Positions 54,134 to 62,797 of a stretch of 64,000 nt of DNA are shown here, piece by piece. How positions within the stretch are numbered: the stretch's first letter is position 1; each line of letters begins with the position of its first letter. The stretch is from Promethearchaeota archaeon. Its GTDB lineage: Archaea > Asgardarchaeota > Lokiarchaeia > Sigyniarchaeales > SOKP01. The DNA lies in the NCBI GenBank assembly GCA_019058445.1, contig JAHPZA010000006.1, positions 1,194,943 to 1,258,942 of the forward strand. The letters are read 5' to 3'. Made by a program: the position numbers and the translations under genes. The notes under the pieces are model-generated. The model searched no databases. It was given only the letters and a program-made list of their open reading frames with translations, and was not told the origin of the DNA.

Positions 54134-54237
54134 TGCGAAAGGGGGGCTTTTCGCAACGGGAGATATTCCCGCTCTGCTTCGAACCCCCGACCTCACGGTT
54201 ATCAGCCGTGCGCTATACCAGGCTAAGCCACTCTCGC
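54134..54237 (-). tRNA. tRNA-Ile(GAT) with a 30-nt intron in the T-loop (59/60)
   Basis: The acceptor stem is GCGAGAG (54237-54231) with CTTTCGC (54141-54135), discriminator A54134, and a CCA follows in the genome (54133-54131). The anticodon arm is CACGG-CTGATAA-CCGTG with anticodon GAT (54203-54201). The D-arm contains the GG pair. The T-stem is GGGGG/CCCCC, split by 30 extra bases in the loop. Removing them leaves the loop TTCGAAG, so the cloverleaf is standard. Confidence 0.94.
54148..54177 (-). other. Non-canonical tRNA intron (tRNA-Ile, 59/60)
   Basis: A textbook bulge-helix-bulge is present. T-stem GGGGG/CCCCC is followed by the 4-bp helix TTCG/CGAA, with the 3-base bulge AAG on each side. 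An inner stem begins CA/TG, followed by CGGGA/TCCCG. Cutting after the second base of each bulge removes exactly 30 nt. Confidence 0.9.
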
Positions 54238-54392
54238 GTTGATGGAAAGTTTTCTTTTGATATTATTATTAAAAATGGTCTTAATTGAATAATTCTAAGG
54301 ATGAATGTTTAAAAAATTTTTTGACGAGCGCATACCTAAGTTTTAATATTCATACGAATATAATTTTAATAGTAATTAATAGGAGTGGTTCA

Positions 54393-54824
54393 ATGCCCAA
54401 TGTATTAAATTATTCTATTATTGGATTAGAAGATTACTCAATAAGTTTTGAGAGCTATTGTCGTCAGTGCGAAATCCAAAACCATTGTAAATACGGTAAA
54501 GAAAATCCCTTTACAATTGAAATTAATTGTAATGACTTGAACCAAGCAAAAGAAAGAATTAAATTCGAGCAACTTCAGAAACTACAGAAAACAGAGGATG
54601 TTTCGGTGCCTTATGAAGAATTAATAACAAAAGTTAAAATTAATCTCCAAAATATTTTCAGTCAATTATGGAAGGATAAAATTAAAGCTCAGAAAGAAGA
54701 TATTAGATGTCTCGATTCTCGAAAAATCGATTCTATGTTAGTAGCTCAACAAGGACAGGATTGGTGGCAAGATTTCAACCATACTATTAAATTGATTAAT
54801 AATGAATGCGAAAAAATTATTTAA
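54393..54824 (+). CDS. Unknown 143-residue protein with a Cys cluster
   Basis: The ATG at 54393 is preceded by AGGAGTGG at good spacing and is preferred over a TTG 36 codons upstream. Near the N-terminus is Y-C-R-Q-C-E-I-Q-N-H-C-K-Y-G, a C-x2-C-x5-C set that could bind zinc or an Fe-S cluster. A later C-N and D-I-R-C add Cys residues. The rest is helical and charged (K-E-R-I-K-F-E-Q-L-Q-K-L). It is not recognised and sits alone between tRNA-Ile and the GTPase. Confidence 0.6.
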   Translation: MPNVLNYSIIGLEDYSISFESYCRQCEIQNHCKYGKENPFTIEINCNDLNQAKERIKFEQLQKLQKTEDVSVPYEELITKVKINLQNIFSQLWKDKIKAQKEDIRCLDSRKIDSMLVAQQGQDWWQDFNHTIKLINNECEKII

Positions 54825-55008
54825 ACTCCTTTTAAAATGAACTTTGGATTCGCGCATTCTCAGTAAGGACGTGAATCATAATCAAATAACATTAATTTCC
54901 TGTTAAGTTCAGAATTTTTATCAATTCATTAAAAAGATTATAATGAAAATTGAATAATATCGCTTTACGATAATAATCAGAAATTTGTTTAGATATAAAT
55001 GAGTTATT

Positions 55009-55542
55009 TTATTGATTTTCTAATTCTGTGGCATAATATATCAACCATTTTGCCATAGCTTGAAAAGATTCTTTTATATTAATATCTTCCTTGGATGAGC
55101 AAAATACACATTGATTACACTTTGCTTGTTCAGCATAATCATTAGCAGTATTATAATCAGTTTCATGATTTGGTAAATCCCATTTCATTCCCATAAGGAT
55201 TATGGGGATAAATCCCGCTTTTTGACGAATTATTTTTAACCATTCTGGTATTTGCCTAAAGGTATCATAATCTGTAATATCAAAACATATAAATGCTCCA
55301 CTAGCACCTTTACAATAATCTGGTAGAAGTTCACGAAATCTTCGCTCTCCAGCAAAATCCCAAATTTGCATCTTTACTTCCTCACTAGTATCAAGGGTTT
55401 CAGATTTTGTATGGAAACCCGCTCCTATTGTCATTTTATATCCTTCTTCAAATTTCCCAGTACAATAACGAGTGATCATCGCAGTTTTTCCAACACCGCC
55501 GGCTCCTGCAACAATTACTTTAAAAATCCATGAGCTTTGCAT
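55009..55542 (-). CDS. Ras/Rab-like small GTPase with altered nucleotide motifs
   Basis: The 177-residue protein is a complete Ras-superfamily G domain. G1 is GAGGVGKT at 13-20 and the switch I Thr is near T38. G3 is W-D-F-A-G-E at 61-66, where Ras has D-T-A-G-Q, so the catalytic Gln is Glu. G4 is M-K-W-D at 119-122, where N-K-x-D is usual, and G5 is C-S-S-K. There is no C-terminal Cys prenylation motif. Asgard genomes carry many such GTPases. The G4 change may weaken guanine specificity. It is divergent from the unknown gene at 55771. Confidence 0.88.
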   Translation of the reverse strand: MQSSWIFKVIVAGAGGVGKTAMITRYCTGKFEEGYKMTIGAGFHTKSETLDTSEEVKMQIWDFAGERRFRELLPDYCKGASGAFICFDITDYDTFRQIPEWLKIIRQKAGFIPIILMGMKWDLPNHETDYNTANDYAEQAKCNQCVFCSSKEDINIKESFQAMAKWLIYYATELENQ

Positions 55543-55695
55543 AATTTTTTAAGACCCCTTTAGATCATGTTATTAATTATATCTAAGAATTTGAATTTAA
55601 ATCTTTTTTTTACGTTAAATGTATGAAATGAGATACATGAATTTTAAACTGAAGATTTTTAATAAAATGTAGTTGAAAGAAGATATAATACTATA

Positions 55696-55711
55696 GTGTT
55701 AGTAATAACAC
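55696..55711. promoter_or_regulatory. Inverted repeat GTGTTA-4-TAACAC upstream of 55771
   Basis: Perfect 6-bp arms around a 4-base centre lie about 60 bp before the ATG at 55771, inside the divergent gap with the GTPase gene. This is a plausible operator for either gene, but it is a single copy. Confidence 0.4.
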
Positions 55712-55770
55712 ATTATATGTAACGCAAAAAGAAAAAATACAAATGTATTTGATCACTTAGATAAATAATA

Positions 55771-56202
55771 ATGAGTGTTCCAATATATAAGGTTATTTTT
55801 AAAGGAATTAAGGAAAATGATGAGAGTAAGTTAAATTTAGTTTTTAAAGGTATAAGATCCGATAAAAGAATAAATATCCCTTCTCAATTAATCTTAAATT
55901 TGAAAGAAATTAGCAAATCTGTCCAAAACGTAATATCCTATCAAAATATATCAGAAGTAATAAAGGTGGGAAAAGATTCTTCTAGACTTTCCTATATTTA
56001 TTATTTTATCATACTTTACACCTCTATAGATGGAAAAAAAAAAGGTTTTTTAATTGGAAATGAAAAAAAATTGGGAGATATCCTTATTGGAACGTGGCCA
56101 TTTAATGATGAATTCCCCACCGAAAAAATCTCTGACACAATAAGTAATTTAGTTAAGAATATCGAAAATTACAAGGAAATCTGTCTAATTAGTTCTGTAT
56201 AA
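55771..56202 (+). CDS. Unknown 143-residue protein divergent from the GTPase
   Basis: I do not recognise it. The strand-helix pattern (Y-K-V-I-F-K-G-I; L-N-L-V-F-K-G-I-R; Y-Y-F-I-I-L-Y-T-S-I; G-F-L-I-G-N-E-K-K-L-G-D-I-L-I-G-T-W-P) suggests a compact alpha/beta domain, with two similar K-x-x-F-K-G-I segments near the N-terminus. No membrane segment or Cys is present in a motif. Position suggests, but does not prove, a link with the GTPase. Confidence 0.55.
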   Translation: MSVPIYKVIFKGIKENDESKLNLVFKGIRSDKRINIPSQLILNLKEISKSVQNVISYQNISEVIKVGKDSSRLSYIYYFIILYTSIDGKKKGFLIGNEKKLGDILIGTWPFNDEFPTEKISDTISNLVKNIENYKEICLISSV

Positions 56203-56326
56203 TGGGAAAATAAAAAAAATTTGCTCTATAATTTAAAATCTCTTACATCAATTTTGTTTTATAAAATTTTGTGTCTAATTTTGGAAATATTAAAATTATT
56301 AGCCATATTTATTAAATTATTATAGA

Positions 56327-56344
56327 TTAGATAGTACTATCTGA
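56327..56344. repeat. Palindrome TTAGATAG-TACTATCTGA
   Basis: Eighteen bases with eight of nine possible pairs. It shares the TTAGAT half-site with the palindrome at 56502. Confidence 0.6.
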
Positions 56345-56501
56345 TATAATTTTTCATATAGACTATGTTTTTTTTATGCATTTTGCGATTTTTTAAAATA
56401 ATAGCTTAGTCAACTTCGCTTAAAAAAAATTTTTTACATGATAAATATAATTTTAATTCGTAAATTATCACCAAAAAGATAGATTTAGATTTTAAAAGTA
56501 A

Positions 56502-56519
56502 TTAGATAATATTATCTAA
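56502..56519. repeat. Perfect 18-bp palindrome TTAGATAAT-ATTATCTAA
   Basis: All nine pairs match. It is the strongest member of the cluster and looks like a dimeric protein binding site. Confidence 0.7.
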
Positions 56520-56601
56520 GTTAGGATTTTTTCTGTCGGTTTTATGTCGGCACAATATTTCAGATTAGATAATGATAATAAGGATTCCAATTTTCAAACT
56601 G

Positions 56602-56614
56602 TTAGACAATCTAA
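56602..56614. repeat. Palindrome TTAGA-CAA-TCTAA
   Basis: Perfect 5-bp arms around three bases. It uses the same TTAGA half-site as its two neighbours. Confidence 0.5.
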
Positions 56615-56796
56615 AATGCAATGAGAACTATGAAATTTAGCTATTACTTATTTAATATCCTCCCTAGTAGGAATAAAAAAGCATTATTTTAAATCTAATA
56701 ACTATTAAGGGATATCTGATTTTAAATAAAAGGTAAAATGCCAATTAAGAATTCAAAATCTTAGAAAAAGGCGTAGTGAAATATCAATTTAGATGG

Positions 56797-57027
56797 TTAA
56801 CGCCACACAAAGAAGAGCAGAAAGAACATCACACCCATCATTCCTAAAAGGAAAATCATTTGAATTTTACCTTTACTTTTTTGTTTCTGTTCATAGCCGA
56901 GATATTTATCCCTACATGCTTGTGAGCAAAATTTTTTGTCAGGGGGGATAGCTTTTCCACATATGGTACAGTGAGAATGTGGGCCCCATTTTTTTTTAAT
57001 TTGATCTTTCCATGAAGATTGAGACAT
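56797..57027 (-). CDS. Small zinc-ribbon membrane protein (DUF2116-like)
   Basis: The 76-residue protein has a treble-clef or ribbon motif C-T-I-C-G-K-A-I followed by F-C-S-Q-A-C, then a basic linker and one C-terminal transmembrane helix (about 56-75). This matches the archaeal DUF2116 layout. The zinc domain would face the cytosol. Function unknown. Confidence 0.8.
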   Translation of the reverse strand: MSQSSWKDQIKKKWGPHSHCTICGKAIPPDKKFCSQACRDKYLGYEQKQKSKGKIQMIFLLGMMGVMFFLLFFVWR

Positions 57028-57376
57028 TTTTTTAAAACTTCATTTTTTCATTTTCTATTATTATAGTTAAATAACTAAAATTAAATAACTTATTGTATCT
57101 TGGTATTTATTTTGCGATCTAAAATTTTAATATTATAATTTGAGACTTTTTTAAAAGGAGGATTCCATGCAAATTTCAAAGATATTATTTAAGACTTTTT
57201 AGCCTTTTTAATATTCAGTAATAAAATCAATTGGGCTTTTTTAAAATATTAAAATTAATTTGCTTTGAATTTTTTGATTTATTATTGAAGAAAGATAGAG
57301 AATACAAAATTGAAATTATTAAGGGAAGTGAAAAAAAATAAGGATCCTTGCTGAACTAAAATATGACCATCAAGAG
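57028..57376 (+). other. 349-bp leader region of the aldehyde oxidoreductase gene
   Basis: AT-rich gap between divergent genes. It holds a mini-ORF with a strong Shine-Dalgarno (57167-57202, listed separately) followed by CCTTTTT. No other structure was seen. Confidence 0.55.
57167..57202 (+). CDS. Possible 11-codon leader peptide upstream of the AOR gene
   Basis: AAAAGGAGGAT sits 3 nt before an ATG that opens M-Q-I-S-K-I-L-F-K-T-F and a TAG, followed by CCTTTTT. The Shine-Dalgarno is one of the strongest in the window, and it lies 175 bp upstream of the AOR start. It could be a leader, a small protein or chance. Confidence 0.35.
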   Translation: MQISKILFKTF

Positions 57377-59554
57377 ATGAATTATGGCTATACCAACCGA
57401 ACCTTGTATCTTAATTTGAGTACAAATGAGATAAAAATCAAAGAAGTCACTAAGGAGATGAGAGAAAAATTCATTGGAGGAAAGGGGTTTGATCTTTGGC
57501 TCATGTGGAACGGTCTTCCCAAAGATCGGATAGTTAAATGGAATGATCCAGAAAATGAGATATGTATTGCATCAGGCCCTTTAGGAGCTAGTACATTTTA
57601 TCCTGGAGCTGGAAAGTCAATAGTCACAACTATTTCTCCTTTAACAGGTATAATAATAGACAGTAATGTTGGAGGATATTTCGGGCCATATTTAAAATTC
57701 TCAGGCTTTGATGCGATTGAGATTCAGGGTAAAGCTAAAAGTGATGAGATTATATATATAGATGGTCAAGATCACATTATTCAACTTGTAGAATTAGAGG
57801 AGTCTGATGGGATTTCTGAATTCTCACATACTTTAACTCAACAACTTACTGAAAAATATGCAAAGGATTCAAATCAAGGAGAAAAACAGAAAGTTTCAGT
57901 GGTGAGTACAGGTCCAGCGGCTAAGTACAGTAAATGGGGTATGCTTAATTTTTCTTGGTTTAGCAGGCGAAGGAAATGGGCATCATATAAACAAGCGGGA
58001 AGAGGTGGGATCGGAACTGTCTTTGCTAATAAAAACATAAGAGCGCTCGTGTGCAGGGCCCCAAAAATTGATGCTAGAATGAATAATCCTGCTGATCTTC
58101 AGACATTACAAGAGATTGGAAAACAGCATCATAAAGAAATAATAGATTTAGATCCTAGTCATAATCAAATGCGCTTTGTAGGAACAGGTTATCTTCCAGA
58201 TATTATGAATATAACTGATTTACTTCCTACAGAAAATTTTAGATTTGGTCAACATCGCCAGATTAAAGATAAGGATATCCCTTTCAAAAGAGAAACATGG
58301 TATGAGCTCTTTAAAGAGGATACCGGATCTGGAGCTGATGGTTGTTGGCTTGGTTGTTCAGTAAGCTGTTCTCATTATAAACGAGGATATATTGTTAAAA
58401 CGGGTCCATTTAAAGGGCAAGAAGTTATAGTGGATGGTCCAGAGTATGAAACTATAGCTGGATGTGGTTCAAATTGGGGTGTTTGGGATCCAGAATGGGT
58501 ATTAGAAGCCAATTTTTATTGTGATACATATGGTTTAGATACAATTTCAGTTGGAACTGGAATAGCATTCGTAATGGAATGCTTTGAAGAAGGTATTCTT
58601 AATAAAGAAATAACTAATGGTCTTGATTTAAATTTCGGAAATGCCGAAGCTGCTTTAGAATTACTTCATCAAATGGCAAGAGGAGAAGGTTTTGGAGTTG
58701 TTATTGGTCAAGGAATAAAAGAAATGAAACGAGTTTTTACTGAAAAATATGGAGGAGATCCCCAATTTCTACAAGATATTGGGATGGAACATAAAGGACT
58801 TGAATTTTCCGAATATGTCACGAAAGAATCGTTAACACAGCAAGGAGGATATGGTTTTACCAACAAAGGACCTCAGCATGATGAAGCATGGCTAATTTTT
58901 GAAGATGTGGTGAGAAATTCAATACCTACTTTTGAAGATAAGGCAGCCGCATTAAGATGGTTCCCTTATTGGAGAACTGTATTTTCGCTGCTAGGTCTCT
59001 GCAAATTGCCCTGGAATGATGTGGTATCAGAGAAAAATTATGAGCTTTCGATAAAAGATCCTGAAACAGGAGAATTAGTCCAAGCAAAAATATTATATCA
59101 TGTTGAGTGGTATGCACAATATTTTTCAGCCGTAACTGGTATATATTCCACAATAGATGATTTAATCCAAATGTCTGAAAGGGTATACACATTTCAACGT
59201 ATCTTTAATATACGACAAGGCAAGGGACTTCGAGAACATGATTCAAATCTGCCATATCGGGCAATAGGTCCGGTAACAAAACTTGAATATGAAAGCCGTC
59301 AAGAACGCTATGATACGCAACTAAAAGAAGAGCTAGGAGTAGATATAAATAATTTAAAAACACAAGAAAAAATGAACATTTTAAGAAATTATCGGGAAGA
59401 TCAATATATAAAGCTACAAGATGCCGTATACAAAGAACGAGGATGGACATATGGGGGCTGTCCTACAATTAAATTAGTGAAAGAATTAAGAATAAATTTT
59501 GATGATGTGATTGAATATATTAAACCATATCAAGATAAGGAGCCAAATTTATAA
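57377..59554 (+). CDS. aor: Tungsten aldehyde:ferredoxin oxidoreductase family
   Basis: The 725-residue protein oxidises aldehydes to carboxylic acids with ferredoxin as acceptor, using tungsto-bispterin and a [4Fe-4S] cluster. The N-terminal domain shows G-G-K-G-F-D-L-W and G-P-L-G-A-S-T-F-Y-P-G-A-G-K. The Fe-S cysteines are in C-W-L-G-C-S-V-S-C with the fourth in L-G-L-C-K-L-P-W. Spacing of the first Cys differs slightly (C-x3-C-x3-C) from the C-x2-C-x3-C of the Pyrococcus enzyme. It is longer than typical AOR (about 605), closer to other subfamilies, so the substrate is open. Confidence 0.88.
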   Translation: MNYGYTNRTLYLNLSTNEIKIKEVTKEMREKFIGGKGFDLWLMWNGLPKDRIVKWNDPENEICIASGPLGASTFYPGAGKSIVTTISPLTGIIIDSNVGGYFGPYLKFSGFDAIEIQGKAKSDEIIYIDGQDHIIQLVELEESDGISEFSHTLTQQLTEKYAKDSNQGEKQKVSVVSTGPAAKYSKWGMLNFSWFSRRRKWASYKQAGRGGIGTVFANKNIRALVCRAPKIDARMNNPADLQTLQEIGKQHHKEIIDLDPSHNQMRFVGTGYLPDIMNITDLLPTENFRFGQHRQIKDKDIPFKRETWYELFKEDTGSGADGCWLGCSVSCSHYKRGYIVKTGPFKGQEVIVDGPEYETIAGCGSNWGVWDPEWVLEANFYCDTYGLDTISVGTGIAFVMECFEEGILNKEITNGLDLNFGNAEAALELLHQMARGEGFGVVIGQGIKEMKRVFTEKYGGDPQFLQDIGMEHKGLEFSEYVTKESLTQQGGYGFTNKGPQHDEAWLIFEDVVRNSIPTFEDKAAALRWFPYWRTVFSLLGLCKLPWNDVVSEKNYELSIKDPETGELVQAKILYHVEWYAQYFSAVTGIYSTIDDLIQMSERVYTFQRIFNIRQGKGLREHDSNLPYRAIGPVTKLEYESRQERYDTQLKEELGVDINNLKTQEKMNILRNYREDQYIKLQDAVYKERGWTYGGCPTIKLVKELRINFDDVIEYIKPYQDKEPNL

Positions 59555-59605
59555 ATTGAGGTAATTTGGGGCAGGCGATCAGTAAAAAAAAGAAATAACA
59601 CATAT

Positions 59606-60349
59606 TTAGTTACTCTTACCTTTATATGAAACTGTGGTTCCTATAAATTTAGGATTTCCATTCCAATACTCTTTAAAGTTGCCTATATCAGATCCTGACA
59701 TGACTAATACATTTATATGGCTTCTTTTTAGGATCTGTAAGGAAACTGCATCAAAAATACGATATTCTCCCGCGGCGGCTTGTTTTTCATCAGTAGATTT
59801 TAGAGTGATCTCTTGAAGTTCCTCATATGAGATATTTGGGAATAGTTTTGCATCCTTATGCTTTTTCGGATCTTTATCGTAAATACCATCAACATTCGTT
59901 AGAAGAATTAATTCCTTTGCTCCAGTATATTCCGCTACTTCAAGAGCTACTGATGTAGTAGACTGTCCTGGTTGGAGACCCCCCATGATAATAATTTTCT
60001 TGAATAAGGTAGCTATAGAAAGCTCTTCAATTGATTTTGGAACTTGTGGATAGGCTAATTCTCCAAAAGATGTAATAATTAGGGTAGAATTTAAACGAGA
60101 AACTTCAATTCCAATAATATCACATAAAGCTTCATTTCCTTTTAAAGATCTAATTGAATTGATATATTCTCTTGCAATTAATCCCCCACCACATATTATA
60201 ATGAGAGCATCAAATTTGGGTTTATTTTTAATAATTTCACAAAAATCAGATATTCTTTTTGAATTAATCTTCTTATCCTTTGTAAATAAGAGTGAGCCTC
60301 CTATTTTTATTACAATGCTTCCTTTTTTGTTCATAATATTTTCATTCAA
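59606..60349 (-). CDS. pyrH: Archaeal UMP kinase
   Basis: The 247-residue amino-acid-kinase fold enzyme phosphorylates UMP to UDP. It has V-I-K-I-G-G-S-L at the N-terminus, I-C-G-G-G at the substrate loop, M-G-G-L-Q-P-G-Q-S-T-T-S-V-A, and L-T-N-V-D-G-I-Y-D-K-D-P-K in the nucleotide site. It has the shorter archaeal form. It is divergent from pantoate kinase, with 58 bp between. Confidence 0.88.
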   Translation of the reverse strand: MNENIMNKKGSIVIKIGGSLLFTKDKKINSKRISDFCEIIKNKPKFDALIIICGGGLIAREYINSIRSLKGNEALCDIIGIEVSRLNSTLIITSFGELAYPQVPKSIEELSIATLFKKIIIMGGLQPGQSTTSVALEVAEYTGAKELILLTNVDGIYDKDPKKHKDAKLFPNISYEELQEITLKSTDEKQAAAGEYRIFDAVSLQILKRSHINVLVMSGSDIGNFKEYWNGNPKFIGTTVSYKGKSN

Positions 60350-60407
60350 TTTTTCTTTATTAATATATAGTTGATTTAATAAATTAAGTTACTCTTACTC
60401 CAGATTT

Positions 60408-61370
60408 ATGAGTGATAACACAAGAAGCATCACTGCAGAAGTGCCCCATAGGATATCAGGTTTTTTTGAGATCGTTGATCAAATTGATGGTATTCCAATA
60501 AGCGATCCGGAAAAGATAGGATCTAGAGGAGCTGGCTTTAATCTAAGTGCTGTTGGAAAAACTAAAATCATCATTACACCCCTGAAAGAAAATGAGGAAA
60601 ATTCCTGCAAGATATATATAAATGATGAAGAATTAAATGAAAAAGCCGAAACAACATACTATATCATTAAATTTATACAATCCTATCTAAAAAAGCCGAT
60701 TAATATAGAAATTTATCATAATTTTGAATTACCCGTAGGATGTGGATATGGAGCAAGTGGTTCTGGCGCTTTAGGGGCTATTTTTGGACTAAATAATATT
60801 TTAGATCTAAAATTAAGCTACAGAGAGCAAGGTCGTATTGCCCATATATCAGAAGTTATAAATAGGACGGGATTGGGAACAATATGTGGAATATTAGGAG
60901 GGGGTTTATGTGTTTTAGAAGAGCCCGGTTATCCCTGCGCTTTCAAATCTATTCCGGTTCCAGAAAATCTTAGTATAATATGTGGTACTTTTGGAATGAT
61001 TCATACAAAGTCTATTTTAAATTCTCCCCAGTTAAGCCTAAAAATAAAAGAAGCTGGCAGAAAAGCTTTAAAAAAGTTAAGGGCCACTCCGAATATTCAA
61101 ACATTTATTATGGCTTCAATTGAATTTGTAAAGAATACTGATATACTGGATATCATGAATTTGTCTAAAACGAAAGAACTAATTGAAAATCTTAATAAAT
61201 TAGATATTTACGGAGCAAGCATGAATCAATTAGGACGTTCTGTTTATGCAATTTGTAAAGGATCAGATGAAAATAATGTATTAGAGACTTTTAATAGTTT
61301 TAAACCAGAAATCAGTGTATATATTTCAACTATAAACAAGAAAAGTCTACAAATATTTCCAATTAAGTAA
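60408..61370 (+). CDS. Pantoate kinase (archaeal CoA pathway)
   Basis: The 320-residue GHMP-kinase-family protein starts V-P-H-R-I-S-G-F-F-E-I with G-S-R-G-A-G-F, features specific to archaeal pantoate kinase, and has the ATP loop P-V-G-C-G-Y-G-A-S-G-S-G-A. It phosphorylates pantoate, and phosphopantothenate synthetase then completes the archaeal route. That partner is not in the window. It is convergent with proC, with a 1-bp gap. Confidence 0.9.
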   Translation: MSDNTRSITAEVPHRISGFFEIVDQIDGIPISDPEKIGSRGAGFNLSAVGKTKIIITPLKENEENSCKIYINDEELNEKAETTYYIIKFIQSYLKKPINIEIYHNFELPVGCGYGASGSGALGAIFGLNNILDLKLSYREQGRIAHISEVINRTGLGTICGILGGGLCVLEEPGYPCAFKSIPVPENLSIICGTFGMIHTKSILNSPQLSLKIKEAGRKALKKLRATPNIQTFIMASIEFVKNTDILDIMNLSKTKELIENLNKLDIYGASMNQLGRSVYAICKGSDENNVLETFNSFKPEISVYISTINKKSLQIFPIK

Positions 61371-61371
61371 T

Positions 61372-62184
61372 TTAAGATTCATTTAATGCTCTTGATTTTT
61401 CAGTAGCCACTTCTACCGCCCTCATTAATGTTGATCTTAGTTTAGCTCTTTCTAGTTCATGAAGAGCAGTAATAGTTGTTCCTCCAGGTGAGCATACCAT
61501 ATCTTTTAATTCTCCAGGATGTTTCCCTGTTTCTAAAACTAATTTTGCAGCTCCTAAAGCGGTTTGAGCTGCTAATTTAATGGCAACCTTTCTAGAGAGC
61601 CCCATTTTCACACCGCCATCTGCTAATGCTTCAATAATGATAAAAAAATAAGCCGGTCCACTTCCAGATAATCCAGTAACAGTATCTAAATGTTCTTCAT
61701 CTAATTCAACCACAACGCCACCTGAATTGAAAATTTTTTTAACAAATTCTATGCTACCATCTCTTATTTTATTATTGTGAGTGATTGCTGATGCCCCTGC
61801 TCCAACCATTAATGGGGTATTAGTCATTATCCGGATAATTCCCACATCATTACTAACATATTTTTCTATATGCCTTATAGCGACACCAGCGGCAATTGAG
61901 ATAATAGTATTCTCAGGTTTTATGTTTGGACCAATTTCTTCCAATACGAAATTAATTATTTGGGGTTTCACAGCTAATAATATATAATTCGAAGTTTGAA
62001 CTAAATGAGAATTATTTTGAGCGATCTTAACTCCTAACTCTTTGAAAATATTATCTGTAACAACATGATCCTTGTCATAAATAATGATCTTATCCTTTTC
62101 TATAACATTATTCTTAATAATCGTTCTTAGTAAAGCAGACCCCATTGTTCCAGTTCCAATAATACCTAATTCATTTTCAAACAT
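61372..62184 (-). CDS. proC: Pyrroline-5-carboxylate reductase
   Basis: The ATG at 62184 (eight codons into a longer frame that starts with TTG) gives about 270 residues. It has the Rossmann motif G-I-I-G-T-G-T-M-G-S-A, A-V-K-P-Q, M-T-N-T-P, and the C-terminal signature L-S-G-S-G-P-A-Y-F with D-M-V-C-S-P-G-G-T-T. It makes proline from pyrroline-5-carboxylate using NAD(P)H. Confidence 0.95.
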   Translation of the reverse strand: MFENELGIIGTGTMGSALLRTIIKNNVIEKDKIIIYDKDHVVTDNIFKELGVKIAQNNSHLVQTSNYILLAVKPQIINFVLEEIGPNIKPENTIISIAAGVAIRHIEKYVSNDVGIIRIMTNTPLMVGAGASAITHNNKIRDGSIEFVKKIFNSGGVVVELDEEHLDTVTGLSGSGPAYFFIIIEALADGGVKMGLSRKVAIKLAAQTALGAAKLVLETGKHPGELKDMVCSPGGTTITALHELERAKLRSTLMRAVEVATEKSRALNES

Positions 62185-62268
62185 AAATAGTACAGCGCTT
62201 TTTCTCAAATAAATTTTATGATTTATTTAAAAAATTTTAATAAATAGAGCACATAATTTTTGAGTTAT

Positions 62269-62787
62269 TCAAAAAGGAGTATTAAAATCATCACCAATAA
62301 GCTGGCAATCACTTATTCCATAGTCATCCCAAATTTTGTGCTCTAAAAGTATGTCATTGTCGATCAGTCCTACCAAACGAAATTTATAATGTTGAAAAAA
62401 CTTTATACCATTCTTATATTTTTTAGGTAATTTTATACAGATTGAAGCAATTCCCATTTTTTTTTGGATCATTAAAAAAGACTCTAAGAGAGTTGTAGCG
62501 ATGTGTTTTCTTCGAAATTTTGGATTTACATATAATAAATAGAGATATATCGTAGGAATAAGATTTTCTATTGAATCGACTTTATGAGTTTGTTGCTCTG
62601 ACACTAACATTCCTGCTAAATTATTCTCATAATAAGCAGCTAAAACAAAAATTTTATTTTTTAGAAATTTTTGTTGAAAATCATCAATAAATTCTAGAAA
62701 TTCTTGAGCACAGAGTTTCAAATCAAATAGATCTTCAGTATTGGCCACTTTTATTGAAATATTCTTTTCATGTTTATTAGATCTCAT
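62269..62787 (-). CDS. GNAT-family acetyltransferase
   Basis: The 172-residue protein has the GNAT layout: an N-terminal strand (I-K-V-A-N-T-E-D-L), motif A around L-Y-V-N-P-K-F-R-R-K-H-I-A-T-T-L-L with the acetyl-CoA loop R-x2-H-I-A (R-x2-G-x-G/A is usual; here Gly is His), and F-F-Q-H-Y-K-F in the last part. Substrate unknown. It starts 11 bp after the MfnB gene. Confidence 0.75.
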   Translation of the reverse strand: MRSNKHEKNISIKVANTEDLFDLKLCAQEFLEFIDDFQQKFLKNKIFVLAAYYENNLAGMLVSEQQTHKVDSIENLIPTIYLYLLYVNPKFRRKHIATTLLESFLMIQKKMGIASICIKLPKKYKNGIKFFQHYKFRLVGLIDNDILLEHKIWDDYGISDCQLIGDDFNTPF

Positions 62788-62797
62788 GTGATATCTA

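Larger units (their letters stand above)
56203..56796. other. 594-bp gene-free gap with a cluster of TTAGA-type palindromes
   Basis: The gap lies between two convergent genes, so no promoter is needed here, yet it holds several related palindromes (56327-56344, 56502-56519, 56602-56614, and an imperfect one near 56565). No ORF longer than a few codons with a plausible start was found on either strand. Confidence 0.6.
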
